Origin: Xanthomonas boreopolis
GTDB lineage: Bacteria > Pseudomonadota > Gammaproteobacteria > Xanthomonadales > Xanthomonadaceae
Assembly (NCBI GenBank): GCA_014654535.1
Contig: BNBA01000012.1
Location: forward strand, 54,203 to 118,202
Length of the DNA stretch: 64,000 bases
Direction: 5' to 3'
Position numbers and translations under genes: made by a program. Below, one piece after another: positions 35,487 through 46,329 of the stretch. Within the stretch, counting starts at the first letter, position 1, and each line of letters starts with the position of its first letter. The notes beneath the pieces are model-generated. The model ran no database searches. It had not been told where the DNA came from and was given only the letters and a program-made list of their open reading frames with translations.

Positions 35487-36160
35487 CCGCGCCTGGCCCC
35501 GGCCACCGCGGCGCGCATCTTGCCGATCACTTCCGCGTAGTCGGGGGCATTGAAGATCGCCGAGCCGGCGACGAAGGTGTCCGCGCCGGCGGCGGCGATC
35601 GCGCCGATGTTGTCGGCCTTGACGCCGCCGTCGATCTCCAGCCGGATCGGCTTGCCGAGCGCGTCGATCTTCCGCCGCACCACCTTGAGCTTCTCCAGCG
35701 CGGAAGGAATGAACGCCTGGCCGCCGAAGCCGGGGTTGACCGACATCAGCAACACCATGTCCAGCTCCGGCAGCACCCAGTCGAGGATGTCCACCGGGGT
35801 GGCCGGGTTCAGCACCAGCCCGGCCTGGCAGCCATGTGACTTGATCAACTGGATCGTGCGATGGACGTGGCGGCTGGCCTCGGGATGGAAGCTGATCAGC
35901 GTGGCGCCGGCCTCGGCGAAGTCCGGCACGATGCGGTCCACCGGCTCGACCATCAGGTGCACGTCGATCGGCGCGACGATGCCGTGCTTGCGCAGCGCCT
36001 GGCAGACCATCGGGCCGATGGTCAGGTTCGGCACGTAGTGGTTGTCCATCACGTCGAAGTGCACCCAGTCGGCGCCGGCCTCCAGGACGGCGTCGACCTC
36101 CTCGCCGAGGCGGGCGAAATCGGCGGACAGGATGGACGGGGCGATGATGCAGTCGGACAT
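35483..36160 (-). CDS. rpe: Ribulose-phosphate 3-epimerase
   Basis: 225-residue TIM barrel of the pentose phosphate pathway that interconverts ribulose-5-P and xylulose-5-[18 protein letters not shown], the metal/catalytic [28 protein letters not shown] and [11 protein letters not shown] are all present. The ATG at 36160 begins the family N-terminus; 38 upstream in-frame codons are low-complexity. Upstream is a small J-domain gene. Confidence 0.98.
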   Translation of the reverse strand: MSDCIIAPSILSADFARLGEEVDAVLEAGADWVHFDVMDNHYVPNLTIGPMVCQALRKHGIVAPIDVHLMVEPVDRIVPDFAEAGATLISFHPEASRHVHRTIQLIKSHGCQAGLVLNPATPVDILDWVLPELDMVLLMSVNPGFGGQAFIPSALEKLKVVRRKIDALGKPIRLEIDGGVKADNIGAIAAAGADTFVAGSAIFNAPDYAEVIGKMRAAVAGARRG

Positions 36161-36182
36161 GGCGGTTCTCGGAGCGGAATGG

Positions 36183-36512
36183 CTAGCGCCGGCGCAGGCG
36201 CTGGATGCGGTCGTAGGCGGCATTGATCTCGCTGGCGCGGCGCTCGGCCTGGCGGCGCTGCTCCGGATCGGCACGTGCGACCTTGTCGGGGTGGTACTGC
36301 GACATCAACCGGCGATAGGCCAGTTCGATCTCGGCATTGCTGGCATCCGGGGTCAGCCCCAGCGCCCGGTAGGGATCGTCGCGCCTGGCCTTGAACCAGC
36401 CGGCATCGACCGCGTGGCCGACCAGCAGGCCCAGCAGCACTCCCAGCGACGGCGAACCGCGGAACAGCAACGCGCCGAGCAGGGCGCCGAGCAGTTTTCC
36501 GTACCAGGGCAT
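36183..36512 (-). CDS. Small membrane-anchored J-domain protein
   Basis: 109 residues: an N-terminal hydrophobic region (about residues 5-35, [20 protein letters not shown]), then a J domain with [20 protein letters not shown] and the essential HPD in YHPDKVA, ending in an Arg-rich tail. It resembles the C-terminal J domain and the membrane anchor of DjlA but lacks the TerB-like middle domain. It should stimulate DnaK at the membrane. It is 23 bases upstream of rpe on the same strand. Confidence 0.85.
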   Translation of the reverse strand: MPWYGKLLGALLGALLFRGSPSLGVLLGLLVGHAVDAGWFKARRDDPYRALGLTPDASNAEIELAYRRLMSQYHPDKVARADPEQRRQAERRASEINAAYDRIQRLRRR

Positions 36513-36689
36513 GGGGCGTGGGCAGGGCCGGGAGGCGGGCCTGCCAGTTTAACCGAACGCCCCATGGACGGCCCTGCAAAAACCCCTGCGGCAGCCCCCG
36601 AAGCGCCGTACACTACGCGGCCCGCCGTCCAGCCGCGGGCCCGCCGGGTCCCGGGGACAGCGCCAACGCGAAGTTCCAGAGGAGTGCCT

Positions 36690-37616
36690 GTGTCGACCAC
36701 GCTGTTGCAATCCGATCTCCCCGGCCTGCCGTTGCGTCACCGTGGCAAGGTCCGGGACGTCTTCGACATCCCCCGCGAACGGCTGCCGGCCGGCACGCCG
36801 CCCGGCGACTACCTGCTGATCGTCGCCACCGACCGCCTCTCCGCCTTCGACGTGGTGCTGCCCGACCCGATCCCCGGCAAGGGGGAGATGCTGTGCCAGG
36901 TCTCCAACTTCTGGTTCCGCAAGACCGAGCACCTGATGCCCAACCACCTCACCGGCATCGACGTGGCCAGCGTGCTGCCCGAGGGCGTGGACAAGGCCCT
37001 GTACGCCAAGCGCGCGGTGGTGACCAAGAAGCTCAAGCCGGTGCCGGTGGAAGCCATCGCCCGCGGCTACCTGATCGGCAGCGGCTGGAAGGACTACCAG
37101 CGCACCGGCAAGGTCAGCGGCATCGAGCTGCCCGACGGCCTGCGCCAGGCCGAGAAACTGGCCGAACCGATCTTCACCCCCTCCACCAAGGCCGCGGTCG
37201 GCGACCACGACGAGAACATCGACTTCGACACCATGGTGAAGGCGGTCGGCACCGAACTGGCCGAACGCGTGCGCGACGCCACCCTGCGCATCTACCGCTT
37301 CGCCGCCGACTACGCGGCCGAGCGCGGCATCCTGCTGGCCGACACCAAGTTCGAGTTCGGCACCGACGCCGACGGCCGCCTGTACATCATGGACGAGATG
37401 CTGACCCCCGACTCCTCCCGCTACTGGCCGGCCGACCAGTACGAGGTCGGCACCAGCCCCCCGAGCTACGACAAGCAGTTCGTGCGCGATTACCTGGAAA
37501 CCCTGGACTGGGGCAAGACCGCCCCCGGCCCGGAGCTGCCGCAGGACGTGATCGACCGCACCCGCGCGAAGTACGCCGAGGCGCTGCAGCGGTTGGCGGG
37601 GATCAGCGTGGATTGA
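36690..37616 (+). CDS. purC: Phosphoribosylaminoimidazole-succinocarboxamide synthase (SAICAR synthetase)
   Basis: 308 residues; ligates aspartate to CAIR in purine synthesis. [14 protein letters not shown] is the N-terminal ATP site, [40 protein letters not shown] and [10 protein letters not shown] follow. This is the longer 300-residue form, not the 237-residue E. coli type. The GTG at 36690 has AGAGGAG six bases upstream and gives the expected start; the open frame continues upstream without similarity. Followed by a strong bidirectional terminator. Confidence 0.98.
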   Translation: MSTTLLQSDLPGLPLRHRGKVRDVFDIPRERLPAGTPPGDYLLIVATDRLSAFDVVLPDPIPGKGEMLCQVSNFWFRKTEHLMPNHLTGIDVASVLPEGVDKALYAKRAVVTKKLKPVPVEAIARGYLIGSGWKDYQRTGKVSGIELPDGLRQAEKLAEPIFTPSTKAAVGDHDENIDFDTMVKAVGTELAERVRDATLRIYRFAADYAAERGILLADTKFEFGTDADGRLYIMDEMLTPDSSRYWPADQYEVGTSPPSYDKQFVRDYLETLDWGKTAPGPELPQDVIDRTRAKYAEALQRLAGISVD

Positions 37617-37659
37617 GGCAGCGATCTCCGAAGGGATCGCAAGCCCTGCCGATCATGCA

Positions 37660-37684
37660 AAAGGCCGCGCCATGCGCGGCCTTT
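37660..37684. terminator. Bidirectional terminator between purC and dusA
   Basis: AAAGGCCGCGC and GCGCGGCCTTT form an 11-bp stem around CAT between the two convergent genes, with A and T runs at either side. Confidence 0.88.
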
Positions 37685-37747
37685 CATTTGGCGCGACGCA
37701 CCGCGCATGCGATGGCGCATACCGTCGCGTGCGGAACGCGCTTCTCT

Positions 37748-38767
<1,020 letters not shown>

Positions 38768-38858
38768 GACAAAAGCGCCTGTCGCACGGGGCGGGCGAGG
38801 CGGTGGGAACGGGACGAGGGCCGATAGCTTACATGCGGCGTCTGAACGGACATGGCAT

Positions 38859-39242
38859 TCACGCGGCTTGCGCGTCGTAGGCCTGGCGCGCCTGCAGGAT
38901 CGCCGGGTGCACCTGTGCGGCCCAGTCGATCAGGGCGCCAAGCGGCACCAGCATCGATCGCCCGAGCCCGGACAGGCGGTATTCCACGCTAGGCGGCTTG
39001 GTCGGGAAGACATGCCGGGTGATCAGGCCGTCGCGTTCCAAGTCGCGCAGGCTCTGGGTCAGCATGCGCTTGGAGATGTCCGGCAACGCGCGATGCAGCT
39101 CGCCGAAGCGCAGCGGCCTCTCGCCCAGCGCGACCAGGATCAACGTGGTCCATTTGGCGGCGAGGTGGTCGAGCACGTCGCGCACCGGGCACTTGCCCTG
39201 CAGCTCGGCATTGCCGAGCACGGCGGATATCGGGATGGACAT
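38859..39242 (-). CDS. HxlR-family transcriptional regulator (QorR/YtfH-like)
   Basis: 127-residue winged helix of the HxlR family: [40 protein letters not shown] and [12 protein letters not shown] are canonical. The single conserved Cys of the GKCPVRDVL motif (residue 18) is the residue used for redox or electrophile sensing in QorR/YodB-type members. It is divergent from a quinone reductase gene, exactly the ytfH-qorB arrangement, and probably represses it. A palindrome in the shared promoter is the likely operator. Confidence 0.92.
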   Translation of the reverse strand: MSIPISAVLGNAELQGKCPVRDVLDHLAAKWTTLILVALGERPLRFGELHRALPDISKRMLTQSLRDLERDGLITRHVFPTKPPSVEYRLSGLGRSMLVPLGALIDWAAQVHPAILQARQAYDAQAA

Positions 39243-39284
39243 GCGGGTTCCTTGCAGGTAACCAAGGGAGGGGAAACTGCCTTC

Positions 39285-39313
39285 TTACGCGGCCCGGTTT
39301 CGGTCTCTATTCT
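39285..39313 (+). promoter_or_regulatory. Promoter of the quinone reductase gene
   Basis: TTACGC (39285-39290), 17-base spacer, TATTCT (39308-39313), 88 bases before the ATG. The -10 lies inside the palindrome below. Confidence 0.5.
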
Positions 39314-39318
39314 AGACC
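39302..39318. promoter_or_regulatory. Candidate HxlR operator
   Basis: GGTCT-N7-AGACC, a perfect 5-bp dyad, covers the -10 of the quinone reductase promoter in the divergent control region. Assignment to the adjacent HxlR regulator is inferred from position. Confidence 0.5.
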
Positions 39319-39401
39319 ATGTCTCTCCCGCGAATCCCCGCACGAAGCAGCACACGCTCATGTGCGCGGATTCGGTCCCGAAACCTGACAGGAACCGCGC
39401 C

Positions 39402-40277
39402 ATGCCCCGCACCTCTCCCCGCTTGCTCGTTACCGCCGCCACCGGCCAGCTCGGCCGCAAGGTGGTCGCCGAATTGCTCAAGAAAGTCCCCGCCACCGAC
39501 CTGGCCGTGGCCGTGCGCGATGCCGGCAAGGCCGCCGATCTGGCCGCCGCCGGCGTGGACGTGCGCATTGCCGACTACTCGCACGCCGAGGGTTGGGATG
39601 CGGCATTGGCCGGGATCGAACGGGTGTTGCTGATCTCCTCGAGCGAGGTCGGCCAGCGCGTCGCCCAGCACCGCAACGTGATCGATGCGGCGGTGCGCGC
39701 CGGCGTCGCGCTGATCGGCTATACCAGCGTGCTGCGCGCCGACACCAGCGAACTCGGCCTGGCCGTGGAGCACCGCGAGACCGAGGCGCTGCTGCGTGCT
39801 TCGGGCCTGCCGGTGGTGCTGTTGCGCAACGGTTGGTACACCGAGAACCTCACCTATTCGCTGGCGCACGAACTTGCCAGCGGCGTGCGCTTCGGCAGCG
39901 CCGGCGACGGCCTGATCTCGACCGCCAGCCGCGACGACTACGCTGCAGCCGCCGCGACGGTGCTCGCCGGGAACGGCCATGCCGGCAAGACCTATGAACT
40001 GGCCGGCGACAGCGCTTATACGCTGGCCGAATACACCGCCGAAGTAAGCCGGCTCTCCGGCAAGCAGGTGGCCTACCAGGACCTGCCGCAGGCCGATTAC
40101 CGCGCAAGTCTGCTCAAGGCCGGCCTGCCGGCGCCGTTCGCCGAGATGCTGGCCGACAACGACGCCGCGGCCGCGCGCGGCGCGCTATTCGACGATGGCC
40201 ACCAGCTCAGTGCGCTGATCGGGCGGCCGACCACGCCGCTGGCGGAGACGTTGCGGGCCGCGTTGGCGGCAGTTTGA
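39402..40277 (+). CDS. qorB: NAD(P)H:quinone oxidoreductase, QorB/YtfG-like
   Basis: 291 residues of the NmrA-like/atypical SDR group. The nucleotide-binding site TAATGQLGRKVVAELL and the QorB patterns HRNVIDAAVRAGVALIGYTS and LRNGWYTENLT are clear. It reduces quinones with NADPH, protecting against electrophilic quinone stress. AGGAA precedes the ATG. Divergent from and probably controlled by the HxlR gene. Confidence 0.94.
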   Translation: MPRTSPRLLVTAATGQLGRKVVAELLKKVPATDLAVAVRDAGKAADLAAAGVDVRIADYSHAEGWDAALAGIERVLLISSSEVGQRVAQHRNVIDAAVRAGVALIGYTSVLRADTSELGLAVEHRETEALLRASGLPVVLLRNGWYTENLTYSLAHELASGVRFGSAGDGLISTASRDDYAAAAATVLAGNGHAGKTYELAGDSAYTLAEYTAEVSRLSGKQVAYQDLPQADYRASLLKAGLPAPFAEMLADNDAAAARGALFDDGHQLSALIGRPTTPLAETLRAALAAV

Positions 40278-40301
40278 AGAAGTAGAGGACGGGACATTCT
40301 C

Positions 40302-40367
40302 GCGGGATCGGCTTCAGCCGCAATGGGCCCTACCGGCAAAGCCTGCCGCGGCTGAAGTCGCTCCCGC
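40302..40367. repeat. REP-like palindrome, copy 2
   Basis: GCGGGATCGGCTTCAGCCGC, a GGGCCCTACCGGCAAAGCC centre and GCGGCTGAAGTCGCTCCCGC. Same family and length as the copy at 54214-54279. It lies 24 bases after qorB. From here to 40564 I see no gene. Confidence 0.85.
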
Positions 40368-40564
40368 AGTTGCCGGTTGATCGGCGCGCCGATGTTGCCC
40401 GCAGCCAGTCCGCTGCATTCATGATCCGAGCGCCGACTTCGAAGTTGGAGGCCCGTTCGACTTCGACGGCTTCGATCGACTCGGCCACGGCATGACGTCG
40501 CCACGCCAATTGGCATCGGCCGAGGCCCACGCGGGAGATGCTTGCAGGGTTGCGGGTTCCAGAT

Positions 40565-40583
40565 AACAATAATCATTATTGTT
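40565..40583. promoter_or_regulatory. Fur box of the TonB-dependent receptor
   Basis: AACAATAAT-C-ATTATTGTT is a perfect 9-1-9 palindrome matching the Fur consensus, in otherwise 70% GC surroundings, 163 bases before the receptor ATG. Strong evidence for iron repression. Confidence 0.9.
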
Positions 40584-40746
40584 TGAGATCCTGCATGGGT
40601 CCGCCGCGATCTTCCGCCAGGAGTGGCACGTCGGCCGGCCGCGAGCCGGCCGTTTCGCATTCGGGCAAGGCGCCTGGCAGGCGGATCGGTTGCGTCCGTG
40701 GCGGCGGATTCCAGGCAGGTCCCCGCTCGCTGCCCTCTTCCCCCGC

Positions 40747-42843
40747 ATGCCCACCCCAACCCGCATCTCCCACTGCATCGCCGCGGCGCTTGCCCTCCTC
40801 CCCGCGTCGGCTGGCGCCGCCGAGCCGACGGCCAACCCGACCACGCTCGATGCCGTGCAGGTCCGCAGCCAGCGCCCGGCCGGCGAAGAACGCAGCGCCA
40901 GCGGCGCCACCCGCACCGACACGCCGCTGCTGGAAGTGCCGCAGGCGGTGCGGGTGCTGTCGCGCAGGCAGCTGGACGATCTCAACGCCAACCGCCTGGC
41001 CGACGCGGTCGACTACGTCAGCGGCGTCACCCGTCTCAACGATTTCGGCGGCACCTGGGACAACTACGCGATCCGCGGCTTCAGCAACGCCAATGGCGGT
41101 TCGCTGCTCAACGGCTTCGCGTCCTCGCGCGGCTACGGCCCGCAGCGCGACATGGTGTCGGTGGAGCGGGTCGAATTCCTCAAGGGCCCCTCGGCCGCGC
41201 TGTACGGCAGCGGCGAGCCCGGCGGCACCTACAACGTCATCACCAAGAAGCCGCTGTTCGCGCCCTTCAATCGCCTGATCGTGGGTGGCGGCAATCTCGG
41301 CTACGCCCGCACCACCCTCGACAGCACGGGCCCGCTCGGCCAGCGCCTGGCCTACCGCTTGAACCTGGCCGCCGAGGACGGCGCGAGCCGCAGCACGCTG
41401 GTCGACAGCCACAAGTACGTGCTCGCACCGGCGCTGACCTGGCAGCTGGGCGAGGCGACCACGCTGGACTACGACGGCGAGCTGATCCGCATCCGTACGC
41501 CGCTCGACCGCGGCCTGATCAACGTCGGCGGCAAGCTCGGCCTGTTGCCGCGCGACCGCTTCCTGGGCGAACCCGGTGATCCCGACCTGCACGTCAACGG
41601 CGATACCCACCAGCTCCGGCTGGTGCACGAACTCGCGACGGGCTGGACGCTGCGTGCCGGCGCTTCGCACCGCGAAACCAGCTTCCACGGCCGCGCCGCC
41701 GACCTGCTCGGCACGCTGGCCGCCGACGGCCGCACGCTGAGCCGCCGCGACAGCTGGCGCACGCTTCCGGCGCGCGACAGCATGCTGCAGTTCGAGGTCG
41801 AAGGCCGCCTCGACACCGGCATGCTGGAGCATCGGATGTTGGCCGGCATCGAGGGCTCGCGGCTGGCCACCGGCATGGACCTCGCCTACTCCGCGCTCTC
41901 GGCCGATCGCTACCCGATCGACATCTACGCGCCGGTCTACGGGCAAGCGCATCCGCCGCTGGCGTTCACCACGAGCAGCGACGACGTGCAGCGCGCGGCC
42001 GGCCTGTTCCTGCAGGACCAGATCGGCCTGGGCGAGCGCTGGAAGCTGCTGGCCGGCGTGCGCCTGGACCGGTTCGAGCAGCGCGTGGAGAACAACCTGG
42101 CCGGCACGCGGCAACGCCAGCGGCATTCCAAGGCGTCGCCGCGATTGGGCGTGGTCTATATGGCCGGCCCACAGCTGTCGTTCTACGCCAATGCCAGTTC
42201 GTCGTTCCGTCCCAACAGCGGCGCCGACGAGAACGGCAACGCCTTCGCGCCCGAGTCGGGGCGCTCGTTCGAACTCGGCAGCAAGTGGCTCTCGGACGAC
42301 GAGGGCGTTTCGGCCAGCCTCGCGCTGTTCGATATCCGCAAGCGCAACGTGCTGACCCGCAGCCCGACCAATGCCAACTTCAGCATCGCCGCCGGCGAGG
42401 TCCGCAGCCGCGGCGTGGAGGCGGACGTGTCCGGGCAGCTCGGCGAGCACTGGCGGGTGACCGCCAGCGCCGCCTACCTCGATACCGACGTGCTGCGCGA
42501 CAACAACGCGGCGCTGGTCGGCAAGCGACTGCTGAACATTCCCGACTTCAGCGGCAGCCTGTTCGCGATCCGCGAGGCCGAGCTGGCCCGGGGCCGCTAC
42601 GGCATCGGCGCGGGCATCACGCACGTGGGCGAGCGCACCGGCACCGCCACGGATACCTATCGCCTGCCGGCCTACACCACCGCGCGGCTGACCGCGTACT
42701 GGCAGCCGCTCCCGCGCCTGAAGCTCAGCGCCGATGTCTACAACCTGTTCGACCGCGAGTACTACACCGCCTCGTGGGGCGCGCTGACCGTCATTCCCGG
42801 GCTCGGCCGGCAGTGGACGCTGGGCGCGCAGCTGGACTTCTGA
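40747..42843 (+). CDS. TonB-dependent siderophore receptor
   Basis: 698 residues. A signal peptide (about 1-25, IAAALALLPASAGAAEP) leads to a TonB-box-like TTLDAVQVRS, a plug domain with LEVPQAVRVLSRRQL, VERVEFLKGPSAALYGSGEP and GGTYNVITKKP, then a 22-strand barrel with NVYQ-type loops replaced by NLFDREYYTA near the end and a C-terminal Phe. The pattern is of the FhuA/FpvA ferric-siderophore group. The ATG at 40747 follows the Fur box by 163 bases; the open frame begins earlier but the signal peptide fixes this start. No Shine-Dalgarno is obvious. No siderophore synthesis genes are nearby. Confidence 0.93.
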   Translation: MPTPTRISHCIAAALALLPASAGAAEPTANPTTLDAVQVRSQRPAGEERSASGATRTDTPLLEVPQAVRVLSRRQLDDLNANRLADAVDYVSGVTRLNDFGGTWDNYAIRGFSNANGGSLLNGFASSRGYGPQRDMVSVERVEFLKGPSAALYGSGEPGGTYNVITKKPLFAPFNRLIVGGGNLGYARTTLDSTGPLGQRLAYRLNLAAEDGASRSTLVDSHKYVLAPALTWQLGEATTLDYDGELIRIRTPLDRGLINVGGKLGLLPRDRFLGEPGDPDLHVNGDTHQLRLVHELATGWTLRAGASHRETSFHGRAADLLGTLAADGRTLSRRDSWRTLPARDSMLQFEVEGRLDTGMLEHRMLAGIEGSRLATGMDLAYSALSADRYPIDIYAPVYGQAHPPLAFTTSSDDVQRAAGLFLQDQIGLGERWKLLAGVRLDRFEQRVENNLAGTRQRQRHSKASPRLGVVYMAGPQLSFYANASSSFRPNSGADENGNAFAPESGRSFELGSKWLSDDEGVSASLALFDIRKRNVLTRSPTNANFSIAAGEVRSRGVEADVSGQLGEHWRVTASAAYLDTDVLRDNNAALVGKRLLNIPDFSGSLFAIREAELARGRYGIGAGITHVGERTGTATDTYRLPAYTTARLTAYWQPLPRLKLSADVYNLFDREYYTASWGALTVIPGLGRQWTLGAQLDF

Positions 42844-42879
42844 GCGGCGGCGCAGCCCGAAGGGCCGCGTCCCGACGAC

Positions 42880-45009
42880 TCAGCCGATCACCCGCCGGAA
42901 CGGCGGCAGCGCGTCGATGATGCGGCGGCCGTAGCGGCGGGTGAGCAGGCGCGAGTCGAGGATGACGACGCGGCCGTGGTCGGTGGAACTGCGGATCAGG
43001 CGGCCGGCGAACTGGGTGAGCGTGCGCAGCGCGTGCGGGATCGCGATCAGGTTGAACGGGTTGAGGCCGCGGCTTTCCATCCATTCGCCGAGGGTGGCGG
43101 TCTGCGGGTCGGTCGGCACCGCGAACGGCACCTGGGTGATGACGACCGTGGTGCAGGCCTCGCCGGGCAGGTCCAGGCCTTCGCCGAACGAATTCAGGCC
43201 GAACAGGACCGAGCCTTCGCCGGCCGCGATGCGGCGCAGGTGCTCGCCGATCAGCTGGCTCTTGTTGCCCTCGCCTTGCACCAGCACGCGGTTGCGCTGC
43301 GCCACCGGCAGCAGGTCGGCGACCTTCTCCATCTTCCAGCGCGAGGTGAACAGCACGATGCTGCCCTTGCCCCAGTCCAGTTCGCGCACGAGGTAGCGCG
43401 CCACTTCCCTGGGATGGCCTTCGCGGTCGTCCGGCGTCACCGGGAAGCTGGGCACCACCAGCTCGGCCTGGTTGGGCAGGTCGAACGGCGAGGCGAGCGC
43501 GGTCATCTCGGCATGCTCGGGCACGCCGTTGTCGATCGCGAAGGATTGGAAATCGCCGCCGCCGGTCAGCGTGGCCGAGGTCATCACCACCGAGTCGACC
43601 TCGCTCCACAGCAGCTTGCGCAGCACCTGCGCGGCCGACACCGGCGAGCAGTGGCAGACGAGATCGCCGTCGCGCGACAGCGTGATCCAGCGCGCCATCG
43701 GCGGCTGGCCTTCGCTGTCCTCGCGGCGCCAGCCGCCCCACAGGGCGTGCTGCTGCTCGACCATCTCCAGCGCCATGCCGAGGTTGCGCTGCAATCGTTC
43801 GCGCGCCGCGTCTTCCTGCTTGGCCTTGGCGACCAGCCCGTGCGCGGCGTGCACCCAGTTGAACAGCGCGCGCGTGTCCTCGCCGAGTTCCTCGATCGCC
43901 GGCCGCCAGTCCGGCGGCAGCTGGCCGTTCGGCGCGCGCCATTGCGGATCGCGCTCGGCGGGATCCGGCTTCCAGGCCTGCCCGACCATGGCATGGAACG
44001 CCCTGAGCAGCTTGCTCACGCGCGCGGCCAGTTCGATCGCCTCGTTCGGCAGCAGGTTGCCGATCTTCTCCTTGTCGATCGCGCGGTAGGCCGCGGCGAT
44101 CAGGATCTGCAGCTTGCCGGTGCGGCGCGCCATGTCGTCCAGCGGCAGGTTGGCGGCGCCCTGGTCGATCGCCACGCCGGCGATGTGGTGGCCTTCGTCG
44201 AGCACGAGCAGCATGTCCGAGGGCGGCGCGATCAACGGCTGGCCGTTGTCCGAGTCGCCGAGCGACAGCGCCGACAGCAGCAGCGCGTGGTTGGTGACCA
44301 CGATCTGCGCCTCGCGCACGTCGCTGCGCGCCTTCAGCACCGGGCATTGCGCCGAGTAGCTGCAGCGCCGGCCGGCGCATCCGGAAGCCGGCGTGGTGAT
44401 GCGCATCCGCAGCGATACCGGGACCGGCTCGGGAGCCTCGTCGAGGTCGCCGTTCCACTTGCGGTCGGCGTAGGCCTTGGCCAGGCGGTGCGCGATCTCG
44501 GCGTCGGCCGGGCTGAGCGGCCGGTCGTACAGCGCCTGCTCGTCCTCGAACATCGACTCCTGGCTGGCCTCCCCGTGCAGCTCGGCGGCGTTGCGCGTGC
44601 ACAGGTAGCGGGTGCGGCCCTTGGCCAACGCCACGCTGGCCTCCAGCCCGGTGGCCTTGAGGAAGGCGGGGATGTCGCGCTCGACCAACTGCGACTGCAG
44701 CGCGACGGTGCCGGTGCTGATCACCAGCTTCTTCTTGCTGGCCAGCGCGATGGGCACGCCGGCGGTGAGATAGCCCAGGCTCTTCCCGACGCCGGTCGGC
44801 GCCTCGACGATGCCGATCCCGCCGGAGGTCGCCAGCGCGCGCGAGACCACGCCGATCATCTGGCTCTGCGCGCGACGGGTGGCGAAGCCGGGGGTGTTGG
44901 CCTGCAGGCTGGCGTAGGCCGCGCGGATGCTCGCCTTCAGCGGCTCGCCCAGCTGGCGCCGGGGCTCGGACGGGGTCGTGTCCGTACCCGGACTGGCTGC
45001 ATCGTTCAT
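42880..45009 (-). CDS. dinG: ATP-dependent DNA helicase DinG
   Basis: 709-residue XPD-like superfamily 2 helicase. Walker A is EAPTGVGKSLGYL, the DEAH-type box is VLDEGHHIAG, and the Fe-S cysteines are in YLCTRN and SGCAGRRCSYSAQCP. C-terminal helicase motifs include FGLNSFGEGLDLPGE and QFAGRLIRSSTDHGR. Fe-S-dependent 5'-3' helicase that resolves R-loops and D-loops. Convergent with the receptor gene, 36 bases apart. Confidence 0.97.
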   Translation of the reverse strand: MNDAASPGTDTTPSEPRRQLGEPLKASIRAAYASLQANTPGFATRRAQSQMIGVVSRALATSGGIGIVEAPTGVGKSLGYLTAGVPIALASKKKLVISTGTVALQSQLVERDIPAFLKATGLEASVALAKGRTRYLCTRNAAELHGEASQESMFEDEQALYDRPLSPADAEIAHRLAKAYADRKWNGDLDEAPEPVPVSLRMRITTPASGCAGRRCSYSAQCPVLKARSDVREAQIVVTNHALLLSALSLGDSDNGQPLIAPPSDMLLVLDEGHHIAGVAIDQGAANLPLDDMARRTGKLQILIAAAYRAIDKEKIGNLLPNEAIELAARVSKLLRAFHAMVGQAWKPDPAERDPQWRAPNGQLPPDWRPAIEELGEDTRALFNWVHAAHGLVAKAKQEDAARERLQRNLGMALEMVEQQHALWGGWRREDSEGQPPMARWITLSRDGDLVCHCSPVSAAQVLRKLLWSEVDSVVMTSATLTGGGDFQSFAIDNGVPEHAEMTALASPFDLPNQAELVVPSFPVTPDDREGHPREVARYLVRELDWGKGSIVLFTSRWKMEKVADLLPVAQRNRVLVQGEGNKSQLIGEHLRRIAAGEGSVLFGLNSFGEGLDLPGEACTTVVITQVPFAVPTDPQTATLGEWMESRGLNPFNLIAIPHALRTLTQFAGRLIRSSTDHGRVVILDSRLLTRRYGRRIIDALPPFRRVIG

Positions 45010-45062
45010 CCGGCTATTTTCTCATGCCCGGTCGCATCGGCCGAAACCGGGCCCTCCGAGGC

Positions 45063-45407
45063 TCAGGCCGCACGCGGCGGACGCAGCGCCCGCACCAGCG
45101 ACAGCACCAGCAGCACCAGGCCCGTCGCCTGGATGGCCGAGACGAGGAAACCGACCGCGATCGCGACCGTGCGGATCATGCTCACGGACTCGCTGCCGAA
45201 GTGCATCAACATCATCGGCAGCGCGCTCGTCAGTGTGCCCAGCAGCAAGGCCAGCAGGATCAGCGATATCCCCCACAGGCCGCCACGGCGCGGACGGCCC
45301 GCCGGCGCCACCGCCAGCATCACGAATCCGGCCACCAGCGCCGCCAACAGCGGCAGGTGGACCAACAGGCCGCCCAGCACGACGGCCAACATGCTCATCA
45401 TTTCCAT
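45063..45407 (-). CDS. Hypothetical inner membrane protein
   Basis: 114 residues with three or four hydrophobic segments (about 5-30, 42-65, 75-100) and a basic C-terminus ALRPPRAA. AGGGAGATTGGA precedes the ATG at 45407, and the protein then starts directly with a membrane segment (MEMMSMLAVVLGGLLVHLPL). I do not recognise a family. It lies 19 bases downstream of aroE on the same strand and may be in its operon. Confidence 0.65.
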   Translation of the reverse strand: MEMMSMLAVVLGGLLVHLPLLAALVAGFVMLAVAPAGRPRRGGLWGISLILLALLLGTLTSALPMMLMHFGSESVSMIRTVAIAVGFLVSAIQATGLVLLVLSLVRALRPPRAA

Positions 45408-45426
45408 TCCAATCTCCCTTTGGATT

Positions 45427-46275
45427 TCAGTCTTCGCCCACCAGCAACGCGCTGCGCTCGCGAAGTGCCGCGTAGACGGGCGCGGTATCCGGACGCACGC
45501 CATGCCAGCGTTCGAAGCTCTCCGCGGCTTGCTCGACCAGCATCCCCAGTCCGTCCACGCTGTTGCGGCATCGCGCCGCGCGCGCCCAGGCCAGGAAGGC
45601 GATCGCCGCGTCGCCGTAGTTGAGATCGACCGCAGTGGTCATGCTGTTGACCAGCGACAGCGGCAGCGAGAACGCCGCATCCGGCTGGCGGCCGGCCGAG
45701 GTCGAGTTGACGATCAGCTCGAAGTCGCCCAGGTCGTGCAGGTCCTCCCAGTAGCGCGACACCGCGCGCGCCGGCTCGCCGAGCACGTCGCACAGCGCGT
45801 CGGCGCGCTCCGGGGTCCGGTTGACGATCACCATCTCCAGCACGCCGGCGTCGAGCAGCGCCGGCGCCACGCCGCGCGCGGAACCGCCCGCGCCGAGCAG
45901 CAGCACGCGGCGGCCGCGCAGGTCCAGGCCGTGGCGATCGGTGAGATCGCGCACCAGCCCGGCGCCGTCGGTGTTGTCGCCGTGCCAGCGGCCGCCGTCG
46001 CGCACCAGCGTGTTGACCGCCCCGGCCCGGCGCGCGCGCGCGCTGAGCGTGGCCGCCAGCGCGAAGGCCTGCTCCTTCAGCGGCAAGGTGACGTTGGCGC
46101 CGGCGCCGCCCTCGGCGGCGAAGCGCTCCAGCGTGGCGGCGAACGCGTCCGGGGCGGCATCGATGGCGGTGTATTCCAGCGCGATCCCGTGCTGGCGCGC
46201 GAACGCGGCATGGATGCGCGGCGACAGCGAATGGGCGACGGGGTGGCCGAACACGGCGTAGCGGGAAGCGGGCAT
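45427..46275 (-). CDS. aroE: Shikimate dehydrogenase
   Basis: 282-residue NADPH-dependent enzyme converting 3-dehydroshikimate to shikimate. [17 protein letters not shown] is the shikimate site, the catalytic Lys is in [11 protein letters not shown], the Asp in GDNTDGAG, and GAGGSARG binds the cofactor; [10 protein letters not shown] supplies the phosphate-recognising NRT. Followed by a small membrane protein gene. The only other shikimate-derived genes here are the trp genes, far away. Confidence 0.97.
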   Translation of the reverse strand: MPASRYAVFGHPVAHSLSPRIHAAFARQHGIALEYTAIDAAPDAFAATLERFAAEGGAGANVTLPLKEQAFALAATLSARARRAGAVNTLVRDGGRWHGDNTDGAGLVRDLTDRHGLDLRGRRVLLLGAGGSARGVAPALLDAGVLEMVIVNRTPERADALCDVLGEPARAVSRYWEDLHDLGDFELIVNSTSAGRQPDAAFSLPLSLVNSMTTAVDLNYGDAAIAFLAWARAARCRNSVDGLGMLVEQAAESFERWHGVRPDTAPVYAALRERSALLVGED

Positions 46276-46329
46276 GGAGGCACTCTCGATTGGCTAGACT
46301 TGCGCGTCCCTTCTCTGCAGGAGAACCGC

